A stretch of DNA of 64,000 nt from Gari tellinella. Lineage: Eukaryota > Mollusca > Bivalvia > Cardiida > Psammobiidae. Shown piece by piece: positions 1 to 11,825 of this stretch; the first letter of the stretch is position 1; each line of letters begins with the position of its first letter. The translations under genes were made by a program, and so were the position numbers. The stretch is taken from positions 31,648,242 to 31,712,241 of the forward strand of contig OV277870.1 in the NCBI GenBank assembly GCA_922989275.2, read 5' to 3'. Below the pieces are notes generated by a model that saw only the letters and a program-made list of their open reading frames with translations, was not told where the DNA came from and made no database searches.

Positions 1-2533
1 AACCCAAGAAGATATTTTGAAAGAAACAAAAAGACACTATCAAAGTCTATATCAAGCTACAGAAATGGATAATGTTGATTTACATGAATTATTACTAAAT
101 ACAAATACCAGAAAACTTAATGAGCAGGAGAATTTTTTAATGGAGGGTGCACTTACATATACTGAACTGGCCAATAGTTTAAAAAAAATGTCTAACAATA
201 CAAGTCCAGGTAATGATGGATTAACAGTGGAATTTTTAAAAAAAATTTGGAAAGATATTGGTATGTTTTTAGTTAGATCTATAAATTATGCATATATTGT
301 AGGGGAAATGTCTGTAACCCAAAAACAGGGAGTCATTACTTGCATACCTAAGGGAAACAAAGACAAAAATTATTTAAAAAATTGGAGACCTATTTCATTA
401 CTAAACATTGCTTACAAAATTGCTTCAGCATCAATAGCTTTTAGAATAAAAAATATTTTAGGTAACATTATAAACGAAGACCAGACGGGCTTTCTTCCAG
501 GTAGACGTATGGCAACAAATATCAGGTTGCTATACGACATACTGTTTTATACTGAACAAAATAATATCCCAGGACTTCTTCTTTTAATTGATTTTGCTGC
601 AGCTTTTGATACTGTCTCGTGGAGTTTTATGAGTAAAGTTTTAGATTTTTTTAACTTTGGACCTTCAATAAGAAGATGGGTTAATATATTTTATACAAAT
701 GTGGAGTCCTGTGTCATAGTAAATGGCCACATGTCTGAGTGGTTCCAACTACAAAGAGGCTGTCGTCAAGGGGATGCTTTGTCGCCGTACCTGTTTATAC
801 TTTGTGCAGAAATTTTATCAATACTACTTAGAAAGAATCAAAGGAATTAGGATAAATGGTATCGAGTATTTAGTATCTCAGTATGCTGATGATACAAGTT
901 TATTTTTAAATGGCTCTGAAGAATCCTTGGTTAATGCAATGCTTGTTTTAAAATTTTATGGAAGAATCTCCGGCCTTAATATTAATACAGAAAAAACTAA
1001 AGTTATATGGTTTGGTTCACGAAAAAACAGCCAAGTAATGTTATACCCAGAATATAATCCATCTTGGGAAAACACTCTTTTCACTGTACTTGGGGTTAAA
1101 TTCTCAACTAATTTAAAAGACATTATTGATATGAATTATGAATCAAAAATAGAGGAAATTATTGCCTTATTTGCCTGCTGGTCAAAAAGAGTCATTACTC
1201 CTTTGGGTAAAATAGTTGTTATAAAAACTTTAGCTCTTGCTAAACTCAACCATTTAATTTTAAGTAAACCCAGCCCACCTCAAGAAACAATCAATAAAAT
1301 ACAAAATTAATTGTTTAAGTTTTTGTGGGACAAGTCAAATGACAAAGTCAAACGTAGCACAATTACGCAAGACTACAAAGTTGGTGGTCTCAAAATGATT
1401 GAGTTGAATAACTTCATGTTCAGCCTAAAATTAACTTGGCTGCGGAGATTGTCCCTTATGAATAATAAATTTAGTCATATGGCTGAATGCGCATGCAAAG
1501 CCCTTCATGATATTTACAAATATGGCTCAGATTTTATCAAACGCCAGTTTCAGCAAGATTTGAATCCCTTCTGGAAAGATGTCCTACTAAGTTATTGTAA
1601 ATTAACTCTAAGTGTAAGTACACTAAACGAGGGCCAAATTACTTGTACTAATTTATGGTATAACCCAAATATTAAGGTTGGAGGTTCTAGTATTTGCTAT
1701 AAAGATGGCTTGCTGCAGGGATAGTGTTCATAGGGGATCTTATAAAATGTAATGGTGAACTATACACTTTAAGATTTAATGTAGCCGTCAATTTTATTGA
1801 ATATAATGGTCTCATGCGCTCAATTAAACGCTTTCTTGAAATTAAAAGAGTACACTATCTACCAAACAGAGATTTTATCTTATTACAACCTATTAACCTA
1901 GCCATTATAAACTCTGATAAGAAGGGCTGTAGGACGATTTACAAACAACTAAATAAAAGCGAAGAATATCCCAACACTCTGCAAAAATGGAAAGATGAAA
2001 TGATTCATATTCCAAATTCAGCAATTTACCCCAATGAATCAATTTACAGCAGTGTTTTTAAGACCACTAAAGACTCCAAATTACAATGGCTACAATATAG
2101 AATAAACCATAGAATTCTGGGAACAAATTATCTTTTGAAGAAAATGAATATGACTGCAGACGATGAATGCACTTTCTGTAATAATGCTCCAGAAACAATA
2201 CTTTATTTTTTTTGGAACTGCAATGTCAGCAGAAACTTCATACGAGAACTTTACAATTGGATACAGATCAAATGCAGTGTAACTTTTACTGAATGGACAG
2301 CTAAAGAATTTATAGTTGGTAGTTATAAGATTGACAAACCTATGAACACTTTGCTGCTGCAAGCCAAATTATTCTTATACTATAATAAAATGAGTAAACA
2401 AAGGCCAAATTTGGAAGAATTCAAAAAACAAATAATTAATCGATACCATTCAAAAAAGTATATAGCAGCCCAAAACTTTCAGTTGCACAAGTTTGAAGTG
2501 TCATGGGGAAAATATAAAAATTTAACTCAATAA
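1..2533 (+). pseudogene. L1/Tx1-like LINE ORF2, reverse transcriptase and C-terminal region, broken
   Basis: This is the reverse transcriptase half of a non-LTR retrotransposon; the window starts inside it, so any endonuclease domain lies upstream. Reading continues in three frames: 17-850, then about 840-1724 with a TAA at 1308-1310, then 1724-2533. Visible RT motifs are NWRPISLLN, a motif A block LLIDFAAAFDT, GCRQGDALSPY, and the catalytic YADDT at 882-896. The last segment carries a Cys-rich block (CTFCNN then ETILYFFWNC) like the zf-RVT region of L1/Tx1-group LINEs, although the usual His is not seen. Two frameshifts and one stop make it inactive. Assignment to the L1/Tx1 group rests on the KGNKDKNYLKNWRPISLLN block and is inference. 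No poly(A) tail is obvious after 2533. Confidence 0.9.
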
Positions 2534-3386
2534 TTCTTAAAATATGTCTTTAGCATGTCTCTGACACAATTGCTGCTTGATCATGCATCACTTGTGTCAG
2601 ACTTGTGCTGAAACCATTAAAATTACTTGACATTATTCCAGTCATCCTCTCTATAGTGACCACTGGGTGAGGAAGTATGGTAGTCGGGACAGATGGCCGC
2701 TCGTGGCAGGGTTGAGGTAGGGTCTAAAGCTCATTTAGAAGCTTTCTGCTTTGCTTTCGCTATGCTGTGGGCTGTCTTCTGTCTTTGATACTGCCAACTC
2801 ATAGCCCTTCTTCAGTGGCCATGCTGGATAGATTTTATTTTTTCTCGAATCAGAGACTCTCAACTGGTTGGTCTTATGTAAAGGTGTTCACTCCTTACCC
2901 CAACAACTAGTAATAAGAAACAATATAACCAAGCACAAATATTCAAACTGTTTTGACCTGGTCTTGATTAATCTGGACCTCACTGCTTTTAACTTAAAAT
3001 TTATTCGTGTCAAGATTTGACCTTTTGTCCAATAGCCTGTTTCTTGAGTTTTAAAGACAGGTCATGTGACAGCTTGAAGTGGGTGGGAGGTAAAGCAGAG
3101 TTGCATCTCAGACGCATCCTGCTTTGCTTTCGACTTGCTTTATGCTAGGATATAGAACATGTTTCAAACAGTGCATATTTATAAAGCACAGAGTGGAGCT
3201 TTTATTCCTTGTTTTCTATAGCGAACAACGATTACGAATATCCTTATCTCCAACATGTGTGAGATCACTTTGATGACGTCACTATAACGTCACTATTTAT
3301 GACGGCGTTTTGATGTCACCGGGGTTCCAAAATTGCCTATTGCTTTGAAAAATAGCTTAAAATCGTTGGATATGTGAGAAAAATAA
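2534..3386. other. Gene-less stretch after the LINE
   Basis: I see no supported coding region or RNA gene. The sequence has a TGACGTCA-type palindrome near 3273-3280, followed by further ACGTCA motifs, and leads directly into the inverted repeat at 3387. The first part may be LINE 3' untranslated sequence, but no tail or target duplication marks an end. Confidence 0.4.
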
Positions 3387-3533
3387 TCTGTCACTCGTCG
3401 ATGTTTAAGACAGGTTGATCTCAGACTCGTCTAGAGCGGAAAAAGTTATCAAGCTTGCCAAGGCTCGCTTAATGACATTTCAATTCTGGACTCGTTTGGG
3501 ATCAGCTTGTCTTAAACATCGACTCATGACAGA
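3387..3533. repeat. Short foldback element (MITE-like), ~46 bp terminal inverted repeats
   Basis: The left end (from TCTGTCACTCGTCGATG at 3387) and the reverse complement of the right end (ending at 3533) match over about 46 bp with few mismatches, sharing TCGATGTTTAAGACA. The right half recurs at 42890-42976 with the same outer flank ATATGTCTCC, so it is a dispersed family. No coding capacity. Superfamily not assigned. Confidence 0.65.
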
Positions 3534-3829
3534 TCCTATATGTCTCCACTGGAACAACTAATAGGGGCATTAGAAGACATATGCATGGAGTGAAGGGTTA
3601 AATAGACAAACATAAGAGTTATCAGACAAACATCGCCTCTGTCTGTACGATTGGTGTCCTTGATATTCCTTGTTATATTTGTACATATACCTTTGTTATT
3701 ATCCTTTTTGTTTGTATTATGTTACATTTAGCTTCTAGATTTAAAACTGGAAGGAAAACAGTTTTTGCTAGCGCACTTGCCCTTTCCTTTTCTTTTTCAA
3801 CATATGCAGAAATCTTTATATTGATTTTT

Positions 3830-5292
3830 AGCTCGACATTTTCGAAAAGTCGAGCTATTGTCGTCACCCTGTCGTCTGCGTCTGCGTCTTCGTCTGCGTC
3901 AGCGTCTGCGTCGGTTAAATTTTTTGCTTAAGGTTTTTGTAAGATTGATTTCTCAATAACTATCAAAGGTATCCATTTGAAACTTGGAATAGTTGTTCAG
4001 TATCACATGGGCAACGCATTACAACAAGGTAGGTAACCCTGGGATTTGGCATTTCAGAGTTATTGCCCTTGTTTTATTTACTTAAAAATGATAAATTGAC
4101 ATATCTCAATAACTACCAAAGGTATCCATTTGAAACTTGGAATAGTTGTTCAGTATCAAAAGGGCAACTCATTACAACAAGGCAGGTAACCCTGGGATTT
4201 GTCATTTTAGAGTAATTGCCCTTGTTTTATTTACTTAAAAATTAAAAATTAACATAACTCAATAACTATCAAAGGTATCCATTTGAAACTTTGAATACTT
4301 GTTAAGTATCAGAAGGGCAACTCATTACAACAAGGCAGATAACCCTGGGATTTGTCATTTCAGAGTTATTGCCATTGTTTCATTTACTTAAATATTGTAA
4401 ATTAACATATCTAAATAACTATGAAAGATATTAACTTGAAACTTTGAATAGTTATTCAGTATCAAAAGGGCAACTCATTACAATAAGACAGGTAACCCTG
4501 AGGTTTGTGTATCCAGAGTAATTGCCCTTGTTTTATTTACTTAAAAGTTATAAATTAAAATATCTAAATAACTATGAAAGATATTAACTTGAAACTTAGA
4601 ATACTTGTTAAGTATAAAAAGGACAACTCATTACAACAAGGTAGGTTACTCTGTGATTGTAATTCCAGAGTAATTGCCCTTGATTTATTTACTTAAAACT
4701 TGTAAATTGCAATATCTTAATAACTGTCAAAGGTATCCACTTGAAACTTTAAATACTTGTGTTATATCAAAAGGGCAACTCATTCAAACAAGAAAGGTGA
4801 TCGGGGATGTGCCATTCCAGAGTTATTGCCCTTGTTTTTATTTACATAAAACTTGTAAATTGAAATTTCTCAATAATTACCATAGGTATTAACTTGAAAC
4901 TTTGAATACTTGTTCAGTTTCAAAAGGGCATCACCTTTCAACAAAGCAGATAACCATGGGCTTTGTCAATGTAGAGTTATTGCCCTTGTTTGACTAAGAA
5001 TTCGTATATGAAATTATTCAGTAACTGTAGAAAGTTATTAATTTCAAACTTCCAATATATTTGAATACTTGTTTAGTTTCAAAAGGGCAACTCATTACAA
5101 CAAGGCAGGTAAAGCAGGCAAAGATATTGTCCTTCTTTTGACTTATAGTTTACTTTTAAATGGAATGTAGACTGTCCAAGTATGTTTAAGTTGTTTTTGC
5201 TTACAAACATTCTTTAAGTTTGAAAAATGTAGCCGTCTCAAGTATATGAAAGTCGAGCGTCCAGCACCCGTTTGCGGTGCTCTCGTTTTATC
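3830..5292 (+). mobile_element. Pearl-like (Helitron-like non-autonomous) element A
   Basis: The unit begins with a near-perfect palindrome (AGCTCGAC ... GTCGAGCT, 3830-3856), then a GTCTGC-type microsatellite (3871-3914), then a tandem core of about eight ~153 bp units (3951-5130). It ends in GTCGAGCG followed by a hairpin (AGCACC ... GGTGCT, about 5262-5280) and a T-rich tail. The order of short 5' region, microsatellite, tandem core and short 3' tail with hairpin is that described for bivalve pearl elements, which have been linked to Helitron-like rolling-circle elements. Assignment is by architecture only. No protein is encoded. Confidence 0.5.
3951..5130 (+). repeat. Tandem array, about eight units of ~153 bp
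   Basis: Units start near 3951, 4105, 4257, 4409, 4563, 4715, 4869 and 5020, each with variants of CAATAACTATCAAAGGTAT, then TTTGAAACTT, then AAAAGGGCAACTCATTACAA, then TTATTGCCCTTGTT. Divergence between units is moderate and the last unit is shortened. It forms the core of pearl-like element A. Confidence 0.85.
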
Positions 5293-5508
5293 TGACCTCC
5301 ATGCTCATTTTGTACGACACATGATTCACACTCTGCTTTACTCTCAGCCATATTTGGGATTCTATATACATGTACAAGAATATGGGAAATATTTCTTATG
5401 AATCCGATACATCTTCACGACTGTAAAGACTTCATTACAATCTTTTTCTTTATTCGAAAAATGGGCTGAATGCACAAAATGTGTATCTAGTGTGGAATAG
5501 TGGGTTAA

Positions 5509-5701
5509 CAGAGCACCAGATAAGGGTAGTTTTTCAAAGACTAAGCTCTTTATTTCTGAATTAAACCCTTTGGTGTCATTACTCATTAGAATCGTCTCTT
5601 CGAGACAACTCTAATGAGTGGTAACACCATGGGATTCGGTTCTAAAAAGAGTGAGAAAATGTTGGATTTGTTGAAATAACTATCTCTTATCTGGAGCCCT
5701 G
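5509..5701. mobile_element. hAT-like foldback MITE
   Basis: Ends read CAGAGCACCAGATAAG (left) and, in reverse complement, CAGGGCTCCAGATAAG (right), a typical hAT-type terminus. The arms are about 90 bp and meet at the central palindrome GTCTCTTCGAGAC (about 5593-5605). GTTAA occurs on both flanks but a clean 8 bp target duplication is not visible. A related, more decayed copy lies at 59170-59317. Confidence 0.6.
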
Positions 5702-7167
5702 GTTAAGTCAAATTAATAGTGTGGGCGTTGGAGCTTTCAAATATCAAATTCGACAGAATTATATAATGTAGGTCCACAAATACCTATACCTTAAAATTCT
5801 TTTTATAGTGTCACCCCTGTTCTCTTGATACTTTAATACGAAATTTCATTAATGGAAAAGTTTGATGATTTGAAATGCCTTTGGCATAGCAAATAACTCT
5901 TGCATTAACACCATTGGTTACTCCCCCTCTCTGCACTTTACTTTCCGTCAGATAACTTGTGATATAATGATTCTTTTGATTTGGGCTATAACTGTTTTTC
6001 AACTGATACTTGCTGGCAGAGAGCACATGTGTTCAAAGTAACACACATCTAGTTAATATTACTACTAGAAGAATTATGTTATTCAAAACTTGTATTGCTT
6101 TCCTATAAAAAAAATATTAAGAAGAAAAAAAAAAACAACAGGAGATTGTACTTAAAAAGAGCTTTGGAGGTCAGATAAACCTTTTGTCAACTTTAATATT
6201 TACTTTTAATCTTTTTAACAGGCAAGTCTATTCTAAGTAAACTTCAAAATTCTAAAAAACCCATTTTAATTAAGTTTTGTATCTATTGTTTGTAGCATGG
6301 AAGTGTCGACCCTTTTGGTGACAATGTAGACAGGCAGTGCAGTCCCAGAACATGAGTACACAGCTCATAGAGGTGGTAGTTGGCTCTGGGCTTTCACTGT
6401 TTGTACTTGTTTTTATCAAAAGATAGAGGTAATAAACTGAAAAATATAGTCGTGTTTCATAAAATCTCAAATATTCGAAAACTATTTCCTGGACCAGTAT
6501 TCAACGCCAAAAGGGTCGACAAGGTTGATTGTAAAACAAATATATATGACATGCCTTTATGTGAGGTGGGCAGGAGGATGGGTCCCCGACCTTCCCTCAC
6601 CTATGACGGGGACACAATAAATGGCCTGCTTGACAGCCGAAAATGAAAAAAAAATAATGCAACACCGAACTGAATAACGTTTGACTGGAAGAACTCAACA
6701 GAATCAGCATGTCAAAATGATGGCTTTTAAACGACTCAAAATAAGCAGTTCGCTATAAGAAAAGAAGGATAAAGATTATAAGCTCTGCTTTCATGAATTG
6801 ACTACTAGTCTCCTAAACGTGTAAAGAGGCTACAGTTTAACAATTATAACTGACAACAATGATAACGATGAGAGACATGCAAATCTTACCATTAGATTTG
6901 TTTAAAAATCTTAAAACTAGGTTTTCATTCAGTACATATTTAAAACGTCCAGATTCGAATATATAACATAGGAGCATTACTTCAATGACAACACAAAAGA
7001 TATTCTGTTAAACATGAATTAAAAGTTCAGCGCATTGACTTTGGCCAGGGAGCTTTTACAAAACAACTCAAGTGACACTGGCCTGATTTATATGGTGAAG
7101 ACAAATGTGCAGTCATTGTTGGCGATTCCAAAGTAGAGATGGCCTTTTTGTCATCACTTGGGACACG
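5702..7167. other. Gene-less stretch
   Basis: No supported gene, RNA or clear mobile element. A purine run lies at 6109-6140. Reading frames here are short, lack domain-like sequence and are not counted. Confidence 0.4.
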
Positions 7168-7395
7168 ATGATGATGATGGGTTGGGTTTTACGGCACTGC
7201 GACACAAAATAGGTCATATAGCGCCGATGATTGATGAGGGGTGATGAGATGAAATGATGATGATCTCAGAAAGATACTTTCGGCTAATCCCATTCGTTGA
7301 CTATAGCAGCGCATGGGATCAAAACCACCCACCTGCCTTCCGTTTAGTTCTTGGCAGAGGGAATAAACAGAAACATTTACCATTGACATTTAAGC
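7168..7395 (+). repeat. Dispersed repeat (TTTACGGCACTGCG family), copy 1
   Basis: Shares GGGTTTTACGGCACTGCG, ACAAAATAGGTCATATAGCGCC, a GATGATG-rich block, and CCTGCCTTCC followed by TTTAGTTCTTGGCAGAGGG with the copy at 34296-34520. More decayed relatives may lie at 24215-24310 and 46690-46765. It could be a SINE body; no tRNA-like head is visible. Confidence 0.5.
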
Positions 7396-8033
7396 CTCAG
7401 AACAAATATACTCTAAACATCAAGGTTAAAAATTAATGCAGGGTAAAGTCACAGACCAGTGTACAGTGACAAACAAAGCTAATTTACCATTGGGCTGGAG
7501 AAGTTTTCTGTAAGACAGTGACAACAACACTGAGGAGAACTTGCTTTATTCCCCGTGTCCCGACAATGTCGTAGATCTAGTTGTGACCAAAACAGAACAT
7601 GTTTTTGTCCCAGTGTCCCAATTATATCTTTACTGTGACTAAAGGAGAACAATTGATTTCAAACAAACACCTCAAGTCTCGAAACTGCAAGACAAACACT
7701 GCATTGCAAGTATGGGAGGTGATCCCTTAGCGATCTCTGCTTTTATTCAATACCCATCGGAAATAAATCTAAACCATGTAGACCTCAAAACCATATCATC
7801 ACTAAGTACTGGTTATGCTAAGAACAGCACGATGACCAGACAAGGCTGATGAGGTAAAACATTGAACGCTTTTCACGGAAGAAACGATCATATGAATCCT
7901 CGAGTATAGGTGGACTGCTTAATACAAGAGTTACTGTAGCATATACATGTTGTGTAATATGAATTTCCAAATGCTAATGAGTTATACTCATTTACTAAAT
8001 ATTCTGTACTATGATAAAAATTCTTATAAAATA

Positions 8034-8221
8034 CAGTTGGACTTCGATATTTCGAACCCTCTTAACTCGAATTTTATCTTACTTATACAATTAAATAATA
8101 GAACTCCTATCTCGCTTGGATCCAACATGTAATTATTTCAAAGAATGAAGCCTAGCCTCGGTTCGGCTTTAAATAGGAATATATTCGAGTTGGGCGAGTT
8201 TACGATATCGAACTGCAACTG
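8034..8221. mobile_element. MITE with ~40 bp TIRs, pogo/Tigger-like ends
   Basis: Left end CAGTTGGACTTCGATATTTC and reverse complement of the right end CAGTTGCAGTTCGATATCG align over about 40 bp. TA precedes the left end (8032-8033), but no TA follows the right end. The CAGTTG start and TTCGATAT block resemble pogo-type termini of the Tc1/mariner group. Length is 188 bp and it is non-coding. Confidence 0.55.
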
Positions 8222-8360
8222 TTGTTAGATACAATTTTACTTGATTACAAGTATATTTATACATGTACATGTACTTACAATAATTTATAAGTTCGACTCA
8301 TATATGTACATGAATAACATTGTTCATAATTTGATTGTATTTGGAGAGGACTCATATAGG

Positions 8361-8670
8361 CGTTGGGCGCCCCTAAACCCAGGTTTAACCCCCCAGTGGT
8401 TGTTAATAATTAATTAATTTATAGTTGGTTGTTGATTGCTACTGACCGTACCAAGGCGGGCTCCTATGTTCACTTTGCTTTATGTTTGTCTTGCGTGTTG
8501 TTTTCTATTTAGTGTGTAGATGAGGGAATGGTATTGCGTGTGTGTGTGTGTGTGTGTTTGTTGTGGTATGACTGTGTGTGTGTGTTCTGCTTGAGAGGTG
8601 GGTGTATTGTTTGTGTTACGTTTCCTGCTTGAGTCTTTCGTATTTATTTGCCTGTTGTACAATCCTTTTC
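8361..8670 (+). repeat. GT-rich dispersed retroposon-like repeat, copy 1
   Basis: Begins near TTGGGCGCCCCTAAACCC, holds a CTGACCGTACCAAGGCGGG block, a (TG)n run (8537-8558) and ends at CTTGAGTCTTTCGTATTTATTT. Copy 2 is at 14590-14872. A 5'-shortened copy on the other strand is at 19880-19985. The constant 3' end and variable 5' end are what non-LTR retroposition leaves. Confidence 0.6.
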
Positions 8671-8695
8671 TTCTGAATAAAATATTGTTTAAACT

Positions 8696-8755
8696 AATCA
8701 AGATCAGACGTGGCATTACGCCGCATCTGATGTGGATTCAAGCTATTTGCAAAGG
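8696..8755. repeat. Palindrome-family copy (diverged)
   Basis: AATCAAGATCAGACG, a decayed core, then CATCTGATGTGGATTCAAG and TATTTGC. This is a member of the palindrome family discussed in the findings. The downstream 80 bp (ending GTTGTTGTAGAGAAAGAG) also match the flank of the copy at 11399. Confidence 0.55.
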
Positions 8756-9199
8756 TATTCCAAGTCTAAATTTCCCCTCCCATAACAACTCCTTCCAAAC
8801 AACGCACACAGTCTTAGTCTCCCAGTGGGTGTTGTTGTAGAGAAAGAGTATTGTACTTTGAAGTAGTTGTCTAAAAGCATTGTTCTACTTTACAGTTGCT
8901 TTTTTCTGTAATTGACTAGCTTTTATTATTTGAAGTTTTAAGTTATTTGCTTATTTCATTTTACAGCAGGCTGATAATAAGAAGGACACCTTGTAATTGG
9001 GGACTTGTTCTTGTATTTCAGCATGCTTTAACATGTTTCACTCCCAATGGCGCCTAAAGGCCCCAAACTCTTTGCAACGGAAATAGTTTTAACGTCAAAG
9101 CGTTTATTGGGGGAAAGAATAATGTTTTCTCCACTGTATTAAAGAAACGATTCTATGGAAATAAAATGATGATTATTTAAAAAAAAAAGTGGTGAAAAA

Positions 9200-9275
9200 G
9201 AGATAGTGCCCTGTGGGGTTCGAACCGGCTACTATCGACATAGTAGAGGGTGACAATCGTGTTACGAAGGTAACC
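9200..9275 (-). repeat. tRNA-like fragment (possible SINE head)
   Basis: On the minus strand there is a B-box-like GGTTCGAACC with a T-arm context, preceded by a plausible anticodon-arm stretch (CTACTATGTCGATAGTAG). No intact A box or acceptor stem is visible, so this is not a tRNA gene. It could be a decayed tRNA-derived SINE. Confidence 0.35.
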
Positions 9276-9515
9276 CTGGTTATTATGACCATCTAGATGA
9301 AGACACCTCAATGGATTGTTTTAACTTATTGACCACTAAAACTTCAAGTCAGTTTCCAATTAGTTTAACTCCAATGTTTACTATTTAGGATCGATTTAAG
9401 ACTGTGTTATCATAGATCAAACAGTTCAAGCCCAGATTAGACGGGAATTATGTGATCTTGATCTTGATATGTTCGTCAAAGCTACCTTTACCATGTAGCA
9501 CATAACCAACAGCAT

Positions 9516-9847
9516 AAACAGTGAAACCCCTCTAAACTGGATTTGTGTGGGGACAACATACATTTCCGGTTAACAGGGGTTTCCAGTTCAAAGGGCTTTC
9601 AATCCATAACCTCATAGCTTATTTCTAGTATGGAGGATAACTGACCACTTAATGCGGGAAGGTTGAAAGTAAAGCAGAAGGAGGAGCTATTTTCTTCAGT
9701 GAAGGAATAAACTTAAAAGGTCCAAAATAATTTTTATGGTGTAATGAGTTAAAATAAAGAAGGGTTGGAAACAGGTCCAAAGTTTTTGTCTGGTTGAGAG
9801 AGAAATCCGGTATTTAAAGTTTCCGATGTAGAGGGGTTCCACTGTTT
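9516..9847. mobile_element. MITE with AACAGTG ends
   Basis: Left AACAGTGAAACCCCTCTA and reverse complement of the right end AACAGTGGAACCCCTCTA match, with the similarity continuing a few bases further. Length is about 330 bp and it is non-coding. A (TACATG)n microsatellite begins at the right edge (9847-9870). Confidence 0.6.
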
Positions 9848-9910
9848 ACATGTACATGTACATGTACATAGGAACTGGCGCTCTATTTTTTAAACAAAGT
9901 TTGCGTTCAT

Positions 9911-9970
9911 TGCAAACAGTCTAGAGCCAGACCAGACGCCGAACTACTCGGCGTCTGAACGGACTCAAAC
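9911..9970. repeat. Palindrome-family copy
   Basis: GCAAACAGTCTAGAG, then core CAGACGCCGA ... TCGGCGTCTG, then GGACTCAAAC. The core stem is perfect over 10 bp. Confidence 0.7.
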
Positions 9971-10117
9971 ATTTTTACCACAATTAGACCTTTTCACATT
10001 AAACTTAAATGTAATTGTAAACTTAAATGTACTATGTAATTGCTATATTTCTGAGGGGCCTTCTCAATAGTATTTTAATTGTAATATAACGCACAAGGGC
10101 ATGCAATTTTTATTGGT

Positions 10118-10303
10118 TTAATGGATAACATTTAGTGCTTTCCTTCTTTTTGTTAAGCATGCGGTCAATTTTACACTTATTGGAAGCAGCATCCTTCTGT
10201 TCCTCCAAACTGAGCTAATAGCCCTGTATTTTTTTACGTTCGCAAAAGCTTGTTCAACACAGACCCTGTACCTGGCATATACTCCGGTTCGGTTTTCTCC
10301 CTT
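10118..10303 (-). pseudogene. DDE transposase C-terminal remnant (IS5/PIF-Harbinger-like)
   Basis: Read on the minus strand from about 10303 to a TAA at 10118-10120, the translation includes ENRTGVYARYRVCVEQAFAN followed by VKKYRAISSVW, and ends with a basic LTACLTKRRK segment. The VEQAFANVKKYRAIS block is the pattern around the last catalytic acidic residue in DDE_Tnp_4-type transposases (PIF/Harbinger, HARBI1 and relatives). A stop lies immediately upstream (10304-10306). I could not extend the similarity to the earlier catalytic residues, so only about 60 residues remain. Neighbours are small TIR elements, none of which clearly mobilises with it. The family call is inference from the motif. 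Confidence 0.5.
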
Positions 10304-11398
10304 TCATTTGTTCTCTTTCACATCGTCTATTAGTTGTTACCGGGATATAGGTGCTTCTAGCTAAAGCAGTGGCATCTTCGACGAACATTCGCTGCATGAC
10401 ATTAGGATAGGGCCAGGGGTGGAATTTGTAAAGAAGTGAAAGCCGATTTAATCTTTTGGAAATTATCTTTTTCGTCCTCTGTCGATTGAAGTAAAGCAGA
10501 AAGCGAAGCTAATAGCAGGTGCCGTCGATTATTATTCATCTGAAAAGAACAGTAACAAGCTTTACACGTGTACTTATAGACATCTCCTGACGACCTTTCG
10601 ATCATAACGCCTTGCTAGACAATTTCCTTACAAAAAGCATGGATCTTATTGACATGTCGGTAGCAAAGAACCATTGAATCTTCTCGTGTGAGACCCAACC
10701 TTTATATTTGATAGTTTGGTTAGAAATAACCATTGAAAATCGCTAGAGCATGATTATAAGCTGGGCCTCACCAGGTTAATTGAGATTGGTATAGCATGTG
10801 CTGCATGCTTTGGCAGTTTAATTCACACATGTCGAGACAATGGGGGGTAGTCCATCAATGGACTGAGGAAAAGTCTTTAACGCCTAGTCTGATAGCAGAA
10901 ACGAGTCGATATGCACACAGTGCAGGCCCGAACCAACCATTATTGTTCCAAATTTATCTGAAAATAGGTCTAAAAGAAGAACCAATTTTATCGATTCGCT
11001 GAGGCTGGTCTAGAGAGACTCTGTATATATAGATCATTTTCGTTTTTGGGCAGGCAAATTCTAGCTACAACGCCTTGTGGGATTTAGTAGACATTACGAC
11101 ACGAAAATCCCGTGCGTACCAGCTTATCATACCTGTATGGTTTACCAATCGGATACAGCAAGTAAACTTTCATTGTCGTGTACATGTGTACATGTAAATG
11201 CAGTGATCCTTCCCTACAACGACCATCCTAACAATGACTCCCTCCTAACAACGACCATTGCCACAGTTCCCTAAACATGTCAATTATGCCTAACGCTTTC
11301 ACTGCTGCAATATCGTCTGCTTAAGATTGTCGTCTGCTGTTTTTCTCTAAGTTACATAATGGACATTTTGACTGAAAAAACTGAATGACTGGGAACAA

Positions 11399-11513
11399 AC
11401 AGCTTGAATCCAGATCAGACGCCGCGTTACGCGGCGTCTGATTTTGATTCAAGCTGTAAACAAATGTAAGTCACGCGGCGTCTGATTTTGATTCAAGCTG
11501 TAAACAAATGTAA
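11399..11513. repeat. Palindrome-family copy with a 44 bp tandem half-duplication
   Basis: A complete palindrome (ACAGCTTGAATC ... GATTCAAGCTGT, core GACGCCGCG/CGCGGCGTC) occupies 11399-11459. Its right half plus the AAACAAATGTAAG flank is then repeated directly at 11474-11513 with a period of 44 bp. Confidence 0.75.
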
Positions 11514-11825
11514 GCCACTTTCCATCCCTCTTACGACTCCCTCCGAACAACGCACTCCAATTGTGTCTCCCATTGGGTTTTGTTGTAGAGAGGGATCGCT
11601 GTAGTAATGCGAAAATGGAAAACCATTTGCAGAACGTTCATTGTTCATTAGGGTTTTGGAGCTGAACTTGGCACTTCATGCCAGGTGCGCTACAATGGAT
11701 TTTTAGGCCGTGACAAAACTAGACTTATTGACACGCAAAAAGTGTAGACCAAAACCGTCGCCACATAAGACTATTTCCATGAGTTCTATACACTGATCAT
11801 AAACTTGGATGTGTTCTGATCAATG

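Noticed and set aside
3951..5130. Evenly repeated ~153 bp units as a CRISPR-like array
   Set aside because: Units are diverged along their whole length with no short identical repeat and unique spacer pattern, and the context is eukaryotic.
9200..9275. tRNA genes (also at 23233, 36783 and 61780)
   Set aside because: Only A- or B-box-like pieces are present; acceptor and anticodon stems do not pair. Better explained as SINE heads.
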